Positions 42,243 to 50,833 of a stretch of 64,000 nucleotides of DNA are shown here, in pieces. The stretch covers positions 4,477,001-4,541,000 of the forward strand of contig NC_015703.1 in assembly GCF_000218895.1 (NCBI RefSeq). Reading direction: 5' to 3'. Origin of the DNA: Runella slithyformis DSM 19594. GTDB taxonomy: Bacteria; Bacteroidota; Bacteroidia; Cytophagales; Spirosomataceae. The position numbers were made by a program, and so were the translations under genes. Below the pieces are notes generated by a model, which was given only the letters and a program-made list of their open reading frames with translations, did no database searches and was not told the origin of the DNA. The first letter of the stretch is position 1. Every line of letters starts with the position of its first letter.

Positions 42243-44459
42243 TTATTTAATTTCTGTATAATTTACCCTTTGAGGTTCTGGATTATCCTTTAAGAAGTCC
42301 TTCTCAAATTCTATCATTTTGTCTTTGCGATACTTTTCTGTCCTAAAGTTATAAAGAAAGGAGTTTGTTATTTTGTCCCTGTTAAAAAATGAAAGAGCAA
42401 TTGTCCCGAAAATAAAAAGTGTTCCTGAAACTAAAATTGAAAAAAAAGTTTCAGTATGAAACTGTCTATATAACACAAATAGTAAAACAATAACAAATAA
42501 AACACCAAAGATAAAATTAGGCAAATACCATTTGCGTTTTGGTAGTTCGTCCCACTTTTTTAATAAATAAAACTCTTTTTTGCTCTGCCATTGTTCTCTG
42601 TCAGAATGAAATTTGTTTTCCAGTCTCTTTTCGTTTTCTAACTTTACTATTCTTTCTGTTAATTCCGAATTAATTTGCTCTACTTTACTTTTCCCTATAG
42701 ACAAGTCTGCTACAATACTTTCTTTTTCTTTGACTTCCCCATCAAGTTGTTCAACTTGTCTATTTTTATCTTCTACTAACAGTTTATGTATTTTTACCTC
42801 TTCAATAATAGCATCTTTAACTAAAATAGGATCTTTTATTTTATCATCATTCAACTGAATTTTTTGTCGCAATGCTTGATTAAATAAAATTGAAGTAACA
42901 GTATCTTCTTTTAAGTCGTTTATATTTTCATATCTCGAAAGTTGTTCAATAATTCTTATTGTTGTTAATTCAGTAACTGCATCGAATTCAGTAAACAAAA
43001 ACGGAAATCTCAAATTACTTAAAACTGCAATGTCAAAATTCTCATCTCGTGGTATCCATAATTGCAATATTTGAATAAGGTTTGTGGGGTGTATACAAAC
43101 AGGTATTTTTAGGCGATTCTTTTTTCTTTTGGAAGTGTCAAAATTTATAAATCTAAAATCAACTGTTGTAATGAAGCTGCCTGCCTCATCGGCAGATTCT
43201 ACATAATTTGGACGTAAATCATTAACAAAATGCCACAAAACAAAGTCATGTTCTAATTTTTCGTAAGATTTTTGCAAATGTGGTTTACTCTTAAACTGGG
43301 TTTCTTCTAATTCTTTTTGGTCTATTATATCGTCTATTACTCTTTGGTCTGTTGTATAATTTTGAAATTTATTGTCATTATATATTTCAACTCCTTTTTC
43401 TCTTAATACTTTGACTAAGTTATTTAAATATGGCTCAAAATAATCAGATGCTTTGATTGATTTTCCATTTTTGTTACACTCTTCAAAATATTTTTTTGCA
43501 AACCCATTAGACAAATGATTAACTGCAACATTAGATAGAATTTGAGTTGGTCTCAAATTTTTCAGTTTTTGCTCTTCATTTTTTATTACTTTTTGTGTTT
43601 CCTCAATCGTGAGTGGAGCAATATAAAGTTTGATTTTCACTTTATTAGAAATTCTCTCAATTGTATCAAGTAATGTCTTAGCTGCTTCGTTGGATGGGTT
43701 TTCATGTAAGCCTAAAAATGAAAATAAAAAATTTGTATCAACAAAAACTTTAAAATTTACTTGTTTTTTTGATGCCAAGTTTATTTTATTGATTGCACTT
43801 CCTGGTAACTTTATTGCTTCGAGAAAAAAGTAAGCGTTCAATTTTCTCAAAACAAACCCACGAACTAAAGGGTTTTGAGGGTTCAAAAAGTCTATAATAG
43901 CATCTTTAATAATTACGTGCCTTTCGGTTGGAAATTTAGATAAGAATCTTTTAAATCTATGATTAGACTCTAATTTAATGCCTTGACCAGTAATTAATTC
44001 ATAAGTTTTTGCTCCAAATTCGTAAAGAATTGGGATTAGAAGCTCGTTATTGAAAAGCTCCCATGTTATTTTTGACTGTTCTTCTCGGTTGCATTCTCTT
44101 TTTATAATTTCCAAAAACTCAATCTTTACCTTTTCCTCTGTTTCTTCAAATTTTGAAATGTCATTTTTAAAACTGTTTAACTCGCTTTCTGAAAGTACAA
44201 AAACGTCATTAGAGGATTTTAAAATTGCTTTTGATGAACAAAGCTTCTCTAATTGCCTTTTTATTTTATCAATATCAATATGAGTATCATAGTTATCTTT
44301 AACGAATTTCAAAATATTTTCGGTTGTTAGTTGTTTATTTTCCACTGAACCAAGTGCCGAAATAATTAGTCGTTGAATTGTCTTGTCCCACCACCCGTGT
44401 TCATTTAGGGCAATGTGATGGATAAGAGATGCTATTTCTTTGGGTAAAGTTTTTGTCAT
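42243..44459 (-). CDS. PIN-like nuclease with coiled coil and two membrane helices
   Basis: A 738-residue protein of unknown family. Residues 1-230 are helical. Residues about 236-440 look like a PIN nuclease: VFVDTNFLF (Asp241) at strand 1, IAPLTIEET, HDFVLWHF (Asp405) and FITTVDFRFI (Thr-x-Asp434). Residues about 560-650 form a coiled coil (DGEVKEKESIVADLSIGKSKVEQINSEL region). Two membrane segments (FIFGVLFVIVLLFVLY, VSGTLFIFGTIALSF) follow. A nuclease anchored to the membrane by a stalk fits an abortive-infection or conflict effector. AT-rich cassette gene bounded by attC-like sites. Confidence 0.6.
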   Translation of the reverse strand: MTKTLPKEIASLIHHIALNEHGWWDKTIQRLIISALGSVENKQLTTENILKFVKDNYDTHIDIDKIKRQLEKLCSSKAILKSSNDVFVLSESELNSFKNDISKFEETEEKVKIEFLEIIKRECNREEQSKITWELFNNELLIPILYEFGAKTYELITGQGIKLESNHRFKRFLSKFPTERHVIIKDAIIDFLNPQNPLVRGFVLRKLNAYFFLEAIKLPGSAINKINLASKKQVNFKVFVDTNFLFSFLGLHENPSNEAAKTLLDTIERISNKVKIKLYIAPLTIEETQKVIKNEEQKLKNLRPTQILSNVAVNHLSNGFAKKYFEECNKNGKSIKASDYFEPYLNNLVKVLREKGVEIYNDNKFQNYTTDQRVIDDIIDQKELEETQFKSKPHLQKSYEKLEHDFVLWHFVNDLRPNYVESADEAGSFITTVDFRFINFDTSKRKKNRLKIPVCIHPTNLIQILQLWIPRDENFDIAVLSNLRFPFLFTEFDAVTELTTIRIIEQLSRYENINDLKEDTVTSILFNQALRQKIQLNDDKIKDPILVKDAIIEEVKIHKLLVEDKNRQVEQLDGEVKEKESIVADLSIGKSKVEQINSELTERIVKLENEKRLENKFHSDREQWQSKKEFYLLKKWDELPKRKWYLPNFIFGVLFVIVLLFVLYRQFHTETFFSILVSGTLFIFGTIALSFFNRDKITNSFLYNFRTEKYRKDKMIEFEKDFLKDNPEPQRVNYTEIK

Positions 44460-44509
44460 TTGTTAAACGTCAATTTTAATGTTCTTTTTGCAGAATCTAA
44501 TTATTTAAG

Positions 44510-44612
44510 ACTTAACGAGTGAAATATGCTACATCTGGTTATATAAAATATCACCAGATGTATATACGCAATTATAAAAATTTGAATCTGTACATTTCCG
44601 AGCTACGAAAAG
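44510..44612 (-). repeat. attC/attI-like element before the PIN cassette
   Basis: On the minus strand: TTCGTAGCTCGGAAATGTAC, GCGTATATACATCTGGT pairing with ACCAGATG, ending in GTTAAGT (R'-box GTTRRRY). Its first part matches the sequence at 39183-39240. The PIN gene start lies about 50 bases beyond the GTT. Confidence 0.5.
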
Positions 44613-44622
44613 AGTCACCCCC

Positions 44623-44880
44623 TCACCCCAACAACACCAACATCTCCGAATAGTCCGAACCTTCGTAAATCTCTATCATTTCGTAGGTATACCCCAAATC
44701 CCGCCAAACGCCTGCATCCAAACGCCGCTTGAAAGTCGCATAACTCACCCAGTCGGTTAGCCCTTCTTTTTTCCTGATCTCCACGTACAGCCCGTGCAGT
44801 AGTTTGCAGTTTGTAAGACCCACTACTGCGCCCGTATGGACGTTCCTGACCGTATATCTGTGATGTTTTTTCAATGTCAT
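44623..44880 (-). CDS. hypothetical small protein at the head of the cassette array
   Basis: An 85-residue protein starting MTLKKHHRYTVRNVHTGAVVG. LYVEIRKKEGLTDWVSYATFKRRLDAGVWRDLGYTYEMIE resembles small phage proteins with a KTSC/HTH-like helix pair, but I cannot name a family. Upstream lies the divergent YdjM-like gene and a long palindrome. The 3' end exists as a decayed second copy at 39201-39390. Confidence 0.55.
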   Translation of the reverse strand: MTLKKHHRYTVRNVHTGAVVGLTNCKLLHGLYVEIRKKEGLTDWVSYATFKRRLDAGVWRDLGYTYEMIEIYEGSDYSEMLVLLG

Positions 44881-44949
44881 AAAAATAAAAAAAAATACCA
44901 AAAAGCACAACAAAATACTATGACTTATAATATTTATAAATTGTTTTCA

Positions 44950-44980
44950 TTTTGCAAATATTAATCAAATATTTGCAAAA
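44950..44980. promoter_or_regulatory. 13-bp perfect inverted repeat, operator candidate
   Basis: TTTTGCAAATATT-aatca-AATATTTGCAAAA in the divergent gap between the small protein at 44623 and the YdjM-like gene, only 16 bases before the ATG at 44996. Position and symmetry fit repressor binding that would block translation start-proximal promoter use. Confidence 0.55.
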
Positions 44981-44995
44981 CAAGCATCATAATCA

Positions 44996-46252
44996 ATGAG
45001 AGCATTCAATCATGTGGCGGGCGGTTTGGCGTTTACGGGTATTTTTTCCAGCTTTTCCGACATCAATATTTTTGCCCAACCGTCCTTTATCGCGGGTACC
45101 GTTATCTTTTCGCAGTTGCCCGACATTGATCATACCCGCAGTACCATAGGAAAGGCCGTTTATCCCGTTGCTCAGTGGGTTTCCCGCAGGTACGGCCACC
45201 GTACCATCACGCACAGCCTGCCGTTTTTTATCGGCATTTTGGTCATTATCAAAACCCTCGAAAAACTCTTTTCGGTACCGCCCGAATGGTCCACCATCGC
45301 AGGCTACGCCATCGGATCACATCTCATTTTTGATGCCTGTACCAAACAGGGTGTACCGTTGATGTACCCGTTTAGCAAACGCCCGTTTGTCGTTCCCGCC
45401 AATCCCGACATGCGGCTTTCGGCCAGCGACTACCGAGCCGAGGCCATTATTTTTCTGATGTTTTGCGGTACGCTCATGTTTTGTCAACCCTTATTCATGA
45501 ACGGTTTTTGGACGCAGTACAACCGTACGTTCATGACCTGGGAGCACATCGATCGGGAGTTTTCAAGAAGCCCCAACGCCTTAGAAGTTACGTTCAGGTT
45601 TCAGGACGGCCGCACCGAAACAGGTATCTTTCTGAAACCCAACGGCACCAAAAACGTGATTCTTTCCCGAAAACGGGAGTTTTTGATTTTCGATCAGGAC
45701 GAAGCCAAGCCCGTCGACTTTCACCGCACCAAGTGGAAAGTCTACGAAACCCAAAAGCAGCTATTCAACGTCACGGCCGACAGTCTCAACCGCTGGCTTT
45801 CGCTGCCGTGCCTTTCGGCCCAAGCCCAAAGCCTGACAGAATTTTTTTGGTTTGACGGGCCGCTCCTCAAAGCGGGAAAGTTTGCCGATTTCAAGTATTC
45901 CAAAGGCGTTTCCATTTCCACCAATACCCAAGACGTAGAAACCATCCAAACCCAAATCCAACTAAAGCAGCTCCAAAAAGATGAAGAACAAACTAAGTAC
46001 CTGCAATCACGCGCCCTTTGGCTTGCCCTGTTCACTCGCTTGCAGTCACTCCGTGACGAACTGCCCCATGCAGGAAATTTCCGCAAAGGGGAGATTATCG
46101 CAGAACTGGAAAGCCTCACAAAACGAATCCAAGAAAGTCCCGAGCCGATAGCGCCCAACCTGACGCGCTACGATCTCGAAATCAAACTTTTGCAACAGTC
46201 GCTCAAACCGCAAACCCTAAACGCCAATATCAACTATGTCACCGTTAATTGA
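44996..46252 (+). CDS. YdjM-like membrane-associated metal-dependent hydrolase
   Basis: A 418-residue protein. N-terminal 180 residues are a YdjM/DUF457 domain: NHVAGGLAFTG, SQLPDIDHTRSTIGK and YGHRTITHSLPF supply the His/Asp metal-ligand pattern, with several membrane segments (FFIGILVIIKTL, IIFLMFCGTLMFCQPL). The C-terminal half is soluble and ends in a coiled coil (IQTQIQLKQLQKDEEQTKYLQ). E. coli ydjM is LexA-controlled; here a strong palindrome precedes the gene. The next gene starts within its last 17 bases, so the two are coupled. Confidence 0.82.
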   Translation: MRAFNHVAGGLAFTGIFSSFSDINIFAQPSFIAGTVIFSQLPDIDHTRSTIGKAVYPVAQWVSRRYGHRTITHSLPFFIGILVIIKTLEKLFSVPPEWSTIAGYAIGSHLIFDACTKQGVPLMYPFSKRPFVVPANPDMRLSASDYRAEAIIFLMFCGTLMFCQPLFMNGFWTQYNRTFMTWEHIDREFSRSPNALEVTFRFQDGRTETGIFLKPNGTKNVILSRKREFLIFDQDEAKPVDFHRTKWKVYETQKQLFNVTADSLNRWLSLPCLSAQAQSLTEFFWFDGPLLKAGKFADFKYSKGVSISTNTQDVETIQTQIQLKQLQKDEEQTKYLQSRALWLALFTRLQSLRDELPHAGNFRKGEIIAELESLTKRIQESPEPIAPNLTRYDLEIKLLQQSLKPQTLNANINYVTVN

Positions 46253-47756
46253 AGATGATAAGTTTCTGACTTTTGAGGAGTCCGAAAAGCTTCTTTCCAA
46301 AACCGAAAACCCGCGCCACCGCACCATGATTCTGCTAATGTTGGATGCAGGGCTACGCGTTACCGAAATGACCACGCTCCGCTGGGCCGATTGTGACTTC
46401 AAACGCAAACGCCTGAAAGTGAAAAGCCTGAAAAAAAGAGGTGGTAAAGAGGACAGCCGAGAAATTCCGATGTCGGAACGGCTTTACGCGGCATTCGCCA
46501 AGATGGTAGAAAAACGGGGCCGTGAGGCCAAAGGCTACGTTTTCGAGGGCAACAAAGCAGGCCAACCCATCAGCCGAATGGCTATTAATAAAATGCTGAA
46601 GGAGATTTCGGACAACGCGCCCGAACTCCCGCACGTTCACCCGCACATGCTCAGGCACACTTTCGCCACGGCCCTGCGCGCCAATGGTGCAGATTTGGCC
46701 GATGTGAAAGATTTGTTGGGTCACGAGCGCCTTGATACCACTTTCATCTACGCTCATGCCGACCGTGACAAACTCCGCGACGCCATTAATCTATCCGCGC
46801 CCAAACCGTCATTTCTGCAACGACTCAAAACCCGACTTTTTCCCGAAAAACGCGCCCATGTAAACCTGATCACGCCCGACCGTAATTTTCTCGTAGGCCG
46901 TGAGGATGAAATCAAGCTTATCGAAAAGCATCTGTCAAAAGGGATATCGGTCATCGTGACGGGAGCCATCGGCATTGGGAAAAGTCACCTGATAGAATCG
47001 CTCAAATTCTCAAAGAAGGTTTTGGAGATTGACGACGCCAAGGAGTTCAAACGCTCCATCGGCGGCGCATTGCTCCATGTGTACGGAGATAAAGAAAAAG
47101 TTGCGGAAATGATTTACGGGACCACCGACCCCGACGCCATCCGTACCAAAGTAAGCCGCGAAAGCATGATTTCATTGTGTGAGCTGCTTATCAATGCCAC
47201 CGAAAAAAATGAGTACGTTTTACGAATCAATGACCTGGACCAAATCACGCCCAGCGTCGTAAAAGCTTTGGAGGTCCTGAAAAATCATTTCGTCATTCTC
47301 ACCACGGCCCGAAGCGTGAAAATGACGCACACGTCTTTTTTATGGAATTTCGAGAAAATAGAACTCAAACCGCTCAACCGTCCCGACTCGCTCCGTTTGT
47401 TTCATCGTCTGGTTTCCCATCTGGAAATTCAGAATCTGGAGTGGGTTCAAAACAAAGTCCACGATACGGCCGCAGGAAACCCGCGCATGATCGTGGAACT
47501 CTCCGAACGCCTCACCAAAGAACCGATCATCAATGCCGAAATCACCGACGAAGTTTGTAACACGTATTTAGGAAAGCAGACCCGCGAAATAGACCTAAGC
47601 CCGTACTTACTCATTGGTTTGGGTTCGCTCATCGTGTTGCGCTACATCGGACGCGAAAACGGAGAGAAGGGTTTGCAGCTCATCGGAGGTATGGCCATGG
47701 TCATCATGCTGTTCGCACGGTTCTTTTTTCAGAGGACGAGGAGGAAGTCAATTTGA
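46236..47756 (+). CDS. tyrosine recombinase - AAA/STAND ATPase - membrane fusion protein
   Basis: A 506-residue fusion. Residues 5-185 are a tyrosine recombinase catalytic domain with the complete set R41, H137-x-x-R140, H163 and nucleophile Y172 (AGLRVTEM, HMLRHTFA, LLGHERLDTTFIYAH); there is no N-terminal core-binding domain. Residues about 222-420 are a P-loop ATPase: Walker A GAIGIGKSHL (243-251), Walker B-like YVLRINDLDQI, sensor LTTAR and AAGNPRMIVELSE. The last 60 residues hold two membrane segments (LLIGLGSLIVLRYI, LIGGMAMVIMLFARFFF). Translation is coupled to the YdjM-like gene. I know of no characterised protein with this layout; roles could be element maintenance or defence. Confidence 0.8.
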   Translation: MSPLIEDDKFLTFEESEKLLSKTENPRHRTMILLMLDAGLRVTEMTTLRWADCDFKRKRLKVKSLKKRGGKEDSREIPMSERLYAAFAKMVEKRGREAKGYVFEGNKAGQPISRMAINKMLKEISDNAPELPHVHPHMLRHTFATALRANGADLADVKDLLGHERLDTTFIYAHADRDKLRDAINLSAPKPSFLQRLKTRLFPEKRAHVNLITPDRNFLVGREDEIKLIEKHLSKGISVIVTGAIGIGKSHLIESLKFSKKVLEIDDAKEFKRSIGGALLHVYGDKEKVAEMIYGTTDPDAIRTKVSRESMISLCELLINATEKNEYVLRINDLDQITPSVVKALEVLKNHFVILTTARSVKMTHTSFLWNFEKIELKPLNRPDSLRLFHRLVSHLEIQNLEWVQNKVHDTAAGNPRMIVELSERLTKEPIINAEITDEVCNTYLGKQTREIDLSPYLLIGLGSLIVLRYIGRENGEKGLQLIGGMAMVIMLFARFFFQRTRRKSI

Positions 47757-47758
47757 AA

Positions 47759-47895
47759 ACGGTTCAAAAAAACGGTCGTTTTCGTGAACCGTTCGCCCAA
47801 CTTACTTTTTTATACTTTTCAGACAAAAAAGCGGTTCATTATTACGGTTCATGATTGTTAGTTCATTATATTTACACTTTAACGTTTTAATGAAC
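47759..47895. repeat. cluster of GTTCA motifs, candidate res/crossover or operator site
   Basis: ACGGTTCA (47759-47766) and TGAACCGT (47785-47792) form an inverted repeat; CGGTTCATTA (47832), CGGTTCATGA (47845), GTTCATTA (47861) and TGAAC (47891) follow. Five or six related motifs in 137 bases just before a resolvase gene fit a resolution site with three sub-sites, or an autoregulatory region. Confidence 0.5.
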
Positions 47896-47904
47896 TAGCA
47901 AGGT

Positions 47905-48483
47905 ATGAAAATTGGCTACGCAAGGGTTTCGACCCAAGACCAGAATTTAGGGCTCCAGTTAGACGCCCTCAAAACCGCAGGCTGTGAAAAAATCTTCAAG
48001 GAAAAAGAATCGGGAGGAAAAACCGACCGCCCCGAATTATTGAAAATGCTTGAGCAAGTTCGCGAAGGGGATATCGTCGTAGTTTGGAAACTCGACCGCT
48101 TGGGCCGCTCCCTCAAACACCTCATCGAAATCGTGAACGAGCTGCACGAGCGAAAGGTCCAATTTGTCAGTCTCAAAGAAACCATCGACACCACCAGCGC
48201 CACAGGAAAATTGATTTTTAACATTTTCGCCAGCTTTGCAGAATTTGAAAAAGACATGATCCGCGAACGGACAAAGGCAGGTTTAGCCAACGCCCGAAGA
48301 ATCGGTAAAACGGGAGGGAGGCCAAAGGGACTTTCTGAGGAATCCAAAGGCAAAGCCGAAACCGCCAAAATTCTCTATGAATCCAAATCCCTGCCCATCA
48401 CCTCCATTTGCCAACAACTGGACATCAGCAAAGCAACACTTTACAAACTTCTCAGAAGCAAAGGAATTGAAATAGGAAAGTAA
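47905..48483 (+). CDS. serine recombinase, resolvase/invertase family
   Basis: A 192-residue small serine recombinase. KIGYARVSTQDQNLGLQLDALK supplies Arg and nucleophilic Ser near residue 9; VVWKLDRLGRSLKHLI and FNIFASFAEFEKDMIRERTKAGL (E helix) are family signatures; the C-terminal SLPITSICQQLDISKATLYKLLRSKG is the helix-turn-helix. It may resolve element multimers or invert a segment, acting on the repeats just upstream. Confidence 0.94.
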   Translation: MKIGYARVSTQDQNLGLQLDALKTAGCEKIFKEKESGGKTDRPELLKMLEQVREGDIVVVWKLDRLGRSLKHLIEIVNELHERKVQFVSLKETIDTTSATGKLIFNIFASFAEFEKDMIRERTKAGLANARRIGKTGGRPKGLSEESKGKAETAKILYESKSLPITSICQQLDISKATLYKLLRSKGIEIGK

Positions 48484-48502
48484 GTCTTAAACCCAACAAC
48501 CG

Positions 48503-48769
48503 ATGAAACCAAGACACATTAAAAAAGCCTTTGAGTATTTCGGCTACGAGTGCCCTGATGAAATAATAAAAGAATCCGATTTGAAAATGGAGATCGAAGA
48601 TTCAAAACAAGCTAAGCACTCTCTTTTAGTGGCAATCGAAACAGCACAAGAACACATGAAAAAATTAGACGATTGGATTGATTTACTCGAATCCGTAAAG
48701 CAACAGGTAAAGGCCGAAGAATACCGAGAACTGAACCCACACGCTAAAGACGTATTTTTCATAAACTAA
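48503..48769 (+). CDS. hypothetical coiled-coil protein
   Basis: An 88-residue helical protein starting MKPRHIKKAFEYFGYECPDE, with a coiled coil (DSKQAKHSLLVAIETAQEHMKK...). Twenty bases after the resolvase stop, so likely in its transcript. No family recognised. Confidence 0.55.
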   Translation: MKPRHIKKAFEYFGYECPDEIIKESDLKMEIEDSKQAKHSLLVAIETAQEHMKKLDDWIDLLESVKQQVKAEEYRELNPHAKDVFFIN

Positions 48770-48868
48770 ATACCCAAAACCATTTCCAATTGACATTTTT
48801 ATTTACTTTGCAAAACAAAGTACAATTCTTAAAAAAGTACAATCTGAAATCGTAAACTTCTACCCAAA

Positions 48869-49633
48869 ATGTGTATACACAAAATCCGAATTTTGTTCAC
48901 CCCCCGCACCCCCCGCTTCATTTTTGCCGCAAACATGGCACTAGTGGTATTATCTTACTTTTGTCATACTTCACAGGCTCAAAACGGCACAAAAAGCCCT
49001 GTCACGGTCAAAACGGCACAAACAACCCTGAATATCAGTGGAATAAACCTACAAAAACTGGAGAAATACGAAGAATCTCTACGAATCTTCCATAACAGGA
49101 AATTTGGGGCCGACCGAAAGGAGTTTATCGAAACAACAAAGAAGAAATGGTGGTACTACCTGCCAAACGTGGGCTTTACTTTCGGGATGCCTACCATCGG
49201 AACCAATACAGGAACCTTGGCCCAAATCGACCGCGACCGCCAAACGAAGAAAGCAAAACTAGAGGCGTTACAGGCAAAAGCAGAATTTGAGTATAGGGAA
49301 GAACTGCTACAACTGAGAACCAAGTACAAAACCTTATTGCTCGAATCTCAAACCATCCAAGAACTCGAATCCTTGTTAGGGAAAAAAGTAGCCATCACTT
49401 CAATCTATACAGAAGGTTTTAACGCCAATAAAATTACACCGTTGGAAATGTTACGGGAAGAAGTTGCCCAAGAAACCGCAAAAGCACAAATGAAGGAAAA
49501 CGAGCGCCGATTGATCAAACTGTTTTTCGAACTGGAAGCCTTCGCCCATTACAATTATCCCGCCAATGAAGAATTGATAAAGTTCGCGGACATGGATTGC
49601 GAAATGTCTACTCTTTCCACGCGTCCAGAATAA
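48869..49633 (+). CDS. secreted coiled-coil protein, unknown
   Basis: A 254-residue protein with a signal-like N-terminus (RFIFAANMALVVLSYFCHTSQAQ). The mature part has long helices (RQTKKAKLEALQAKAEFEYREEL) and the phrase NKITPLEMLREEVAQETAKA reminiscent of TolC-like outer-membrane helical hairpins, but it is too short for a full efflux protein. Upstream lies TACTTTG-caaaa-CAAAGTA (48804-48822), a small palindrome. The 3' end overlaps the convergent integrase gene by 26 bases. Confidence 0.55.
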   Translation: MCIHKIRILFTPRTPRFIFAANMALVVLSYFCHTSQAQNGTKSPVTVKTAQTTLNISGINLQKLEKYEESLRIFHNRKFGADRKEFIETTKKKWWYYLPNVGFTFGMPTIGTNTGTLAQIDRDRQTKKAKLEALQAKAEFEYREELLQLRTKYKTLLLESQTIQELESLLGKKVAITSIYTEGFNANKITPLEMLREEVAQETAKAQMKENERRLIKLFFELEAFAHYNYPANEELIKFADMDCEMSTLSTRPE

Positions 49634-50833
49634 CCGCGTTTTTGTATTCATCTACAATTTTGGCATACCGCATCGTAGTCTTTAAATCACTGTGACCAAG
49701 TACTTTTTGAATGATTGCTATAGGAACACCTTTGATTAAGGATAACGTAGCGAAGGTATGACGCGCTACGTGGACAGTTATCAGCTCATATTTCGGACGA
49801 TAGCGGATGATCGGAAATCCTTTTGTATATTCAATGACCTGGCATTTTTCGGTGATTCCCGCCAACTCACCAACCTGTTTTAAGTACTTATTCATTTTTT
49901 GATTGGAAATGATTGGAAGTGAGGTCAAGGAACCCGAATACCTTTCCAGGATTTCCAAAGCACCCATCATCAAAGGTATTTCGATACGCTTGGGAATCCG
50001 ATTTAAAGACCTGGACTTTTCGGGCACCAATTCAATGACATGATAACTACCTTTCTTCACAATTTGAACATTCGTCAAATTGCGTAAATCACCATACCTT
50101 AATCCTGTATAACACGAAAAAAGAAAGGAATCTCTAACCTTGGCTAACGAAGTATCCAGCTCTACATTTCGCCATTTCTCCAAGTCTTCTACGGTGAGAA
50201 AAATAACTGATGAGACAATTTCAGTAGTAACAAATTCAGGAAGCGGATCGGGAACTTTCACTCCTTGTCCCGAAATAAAACGGAAGAATTCTTTTAAGTG
50301 ACTACTTGATTTAGCAATACTATTTGGGTGTAATTCAGACTGAACCAGAAACGAAATGAAAGCATCATGTTTAGTTTGCGAATACTCAGCAACGAAAACC
50401 TTGCCGTGAATTGCTTCAAAACGCATCAAACGACCCAGCGTTGCATTATAGGCAATTACCGAGTTTTCCCGAACCTTCTTTTTTTTTCAGAAACAAACGA
50501 CTCAAATTCCTGAATTAGCGTTTTCTCTTTTATTGATTCACGAGGCTTTATCAGCTCCCGAAGTTCGCCAGGTGTTGGCACAATACCCGAGCTTACAAAT
50601 GAACGATACGCCGAATGAAGCTTTACTGATAAATTTTCTAGATAATCATTAGCCGAAAGGTAGCCGTCAAAGGATCGGCGAAAACGCATTTTTTTCGGCT
50701 CCCATTCTGAAGGCTTACATTTTTCGCCTGTATAAGCTCTTAAACGTTTTCCTGAATACGTAAAATCTATGAAGACTGGACACAATCCCGATTTGTCGGC
50801 TTTTTCTTCAATTAATCGAAACGTCAATTTCAT
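49608..50833 (-). CDS. int: tyrosine integrase of the island, interrupted by a frameshift
   Basis: Two frames together make a phage integrase of about 400 residues. The N-terminal fragment (50833-50456) starts MKLTFRLIEEKADKSGLCPV and ends early; the C-terminal fragment (reading to 49608) has SCYTGLRYGDL (Arg), VHVARHTFATL (His-x-x-Arg), GHSDLKTTMRY (His, Tyr nucleophile). They would join if the run of nine A (plus-strand T9 at about 50479-50487) had ten. All catalytic residues survive. Either polymerase slippage restores the frame, the assembly has a homopolymer error, or the gene is dead. It lies next to attR and reads away from the tRNA, the normal position. Confidence 0.82.
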
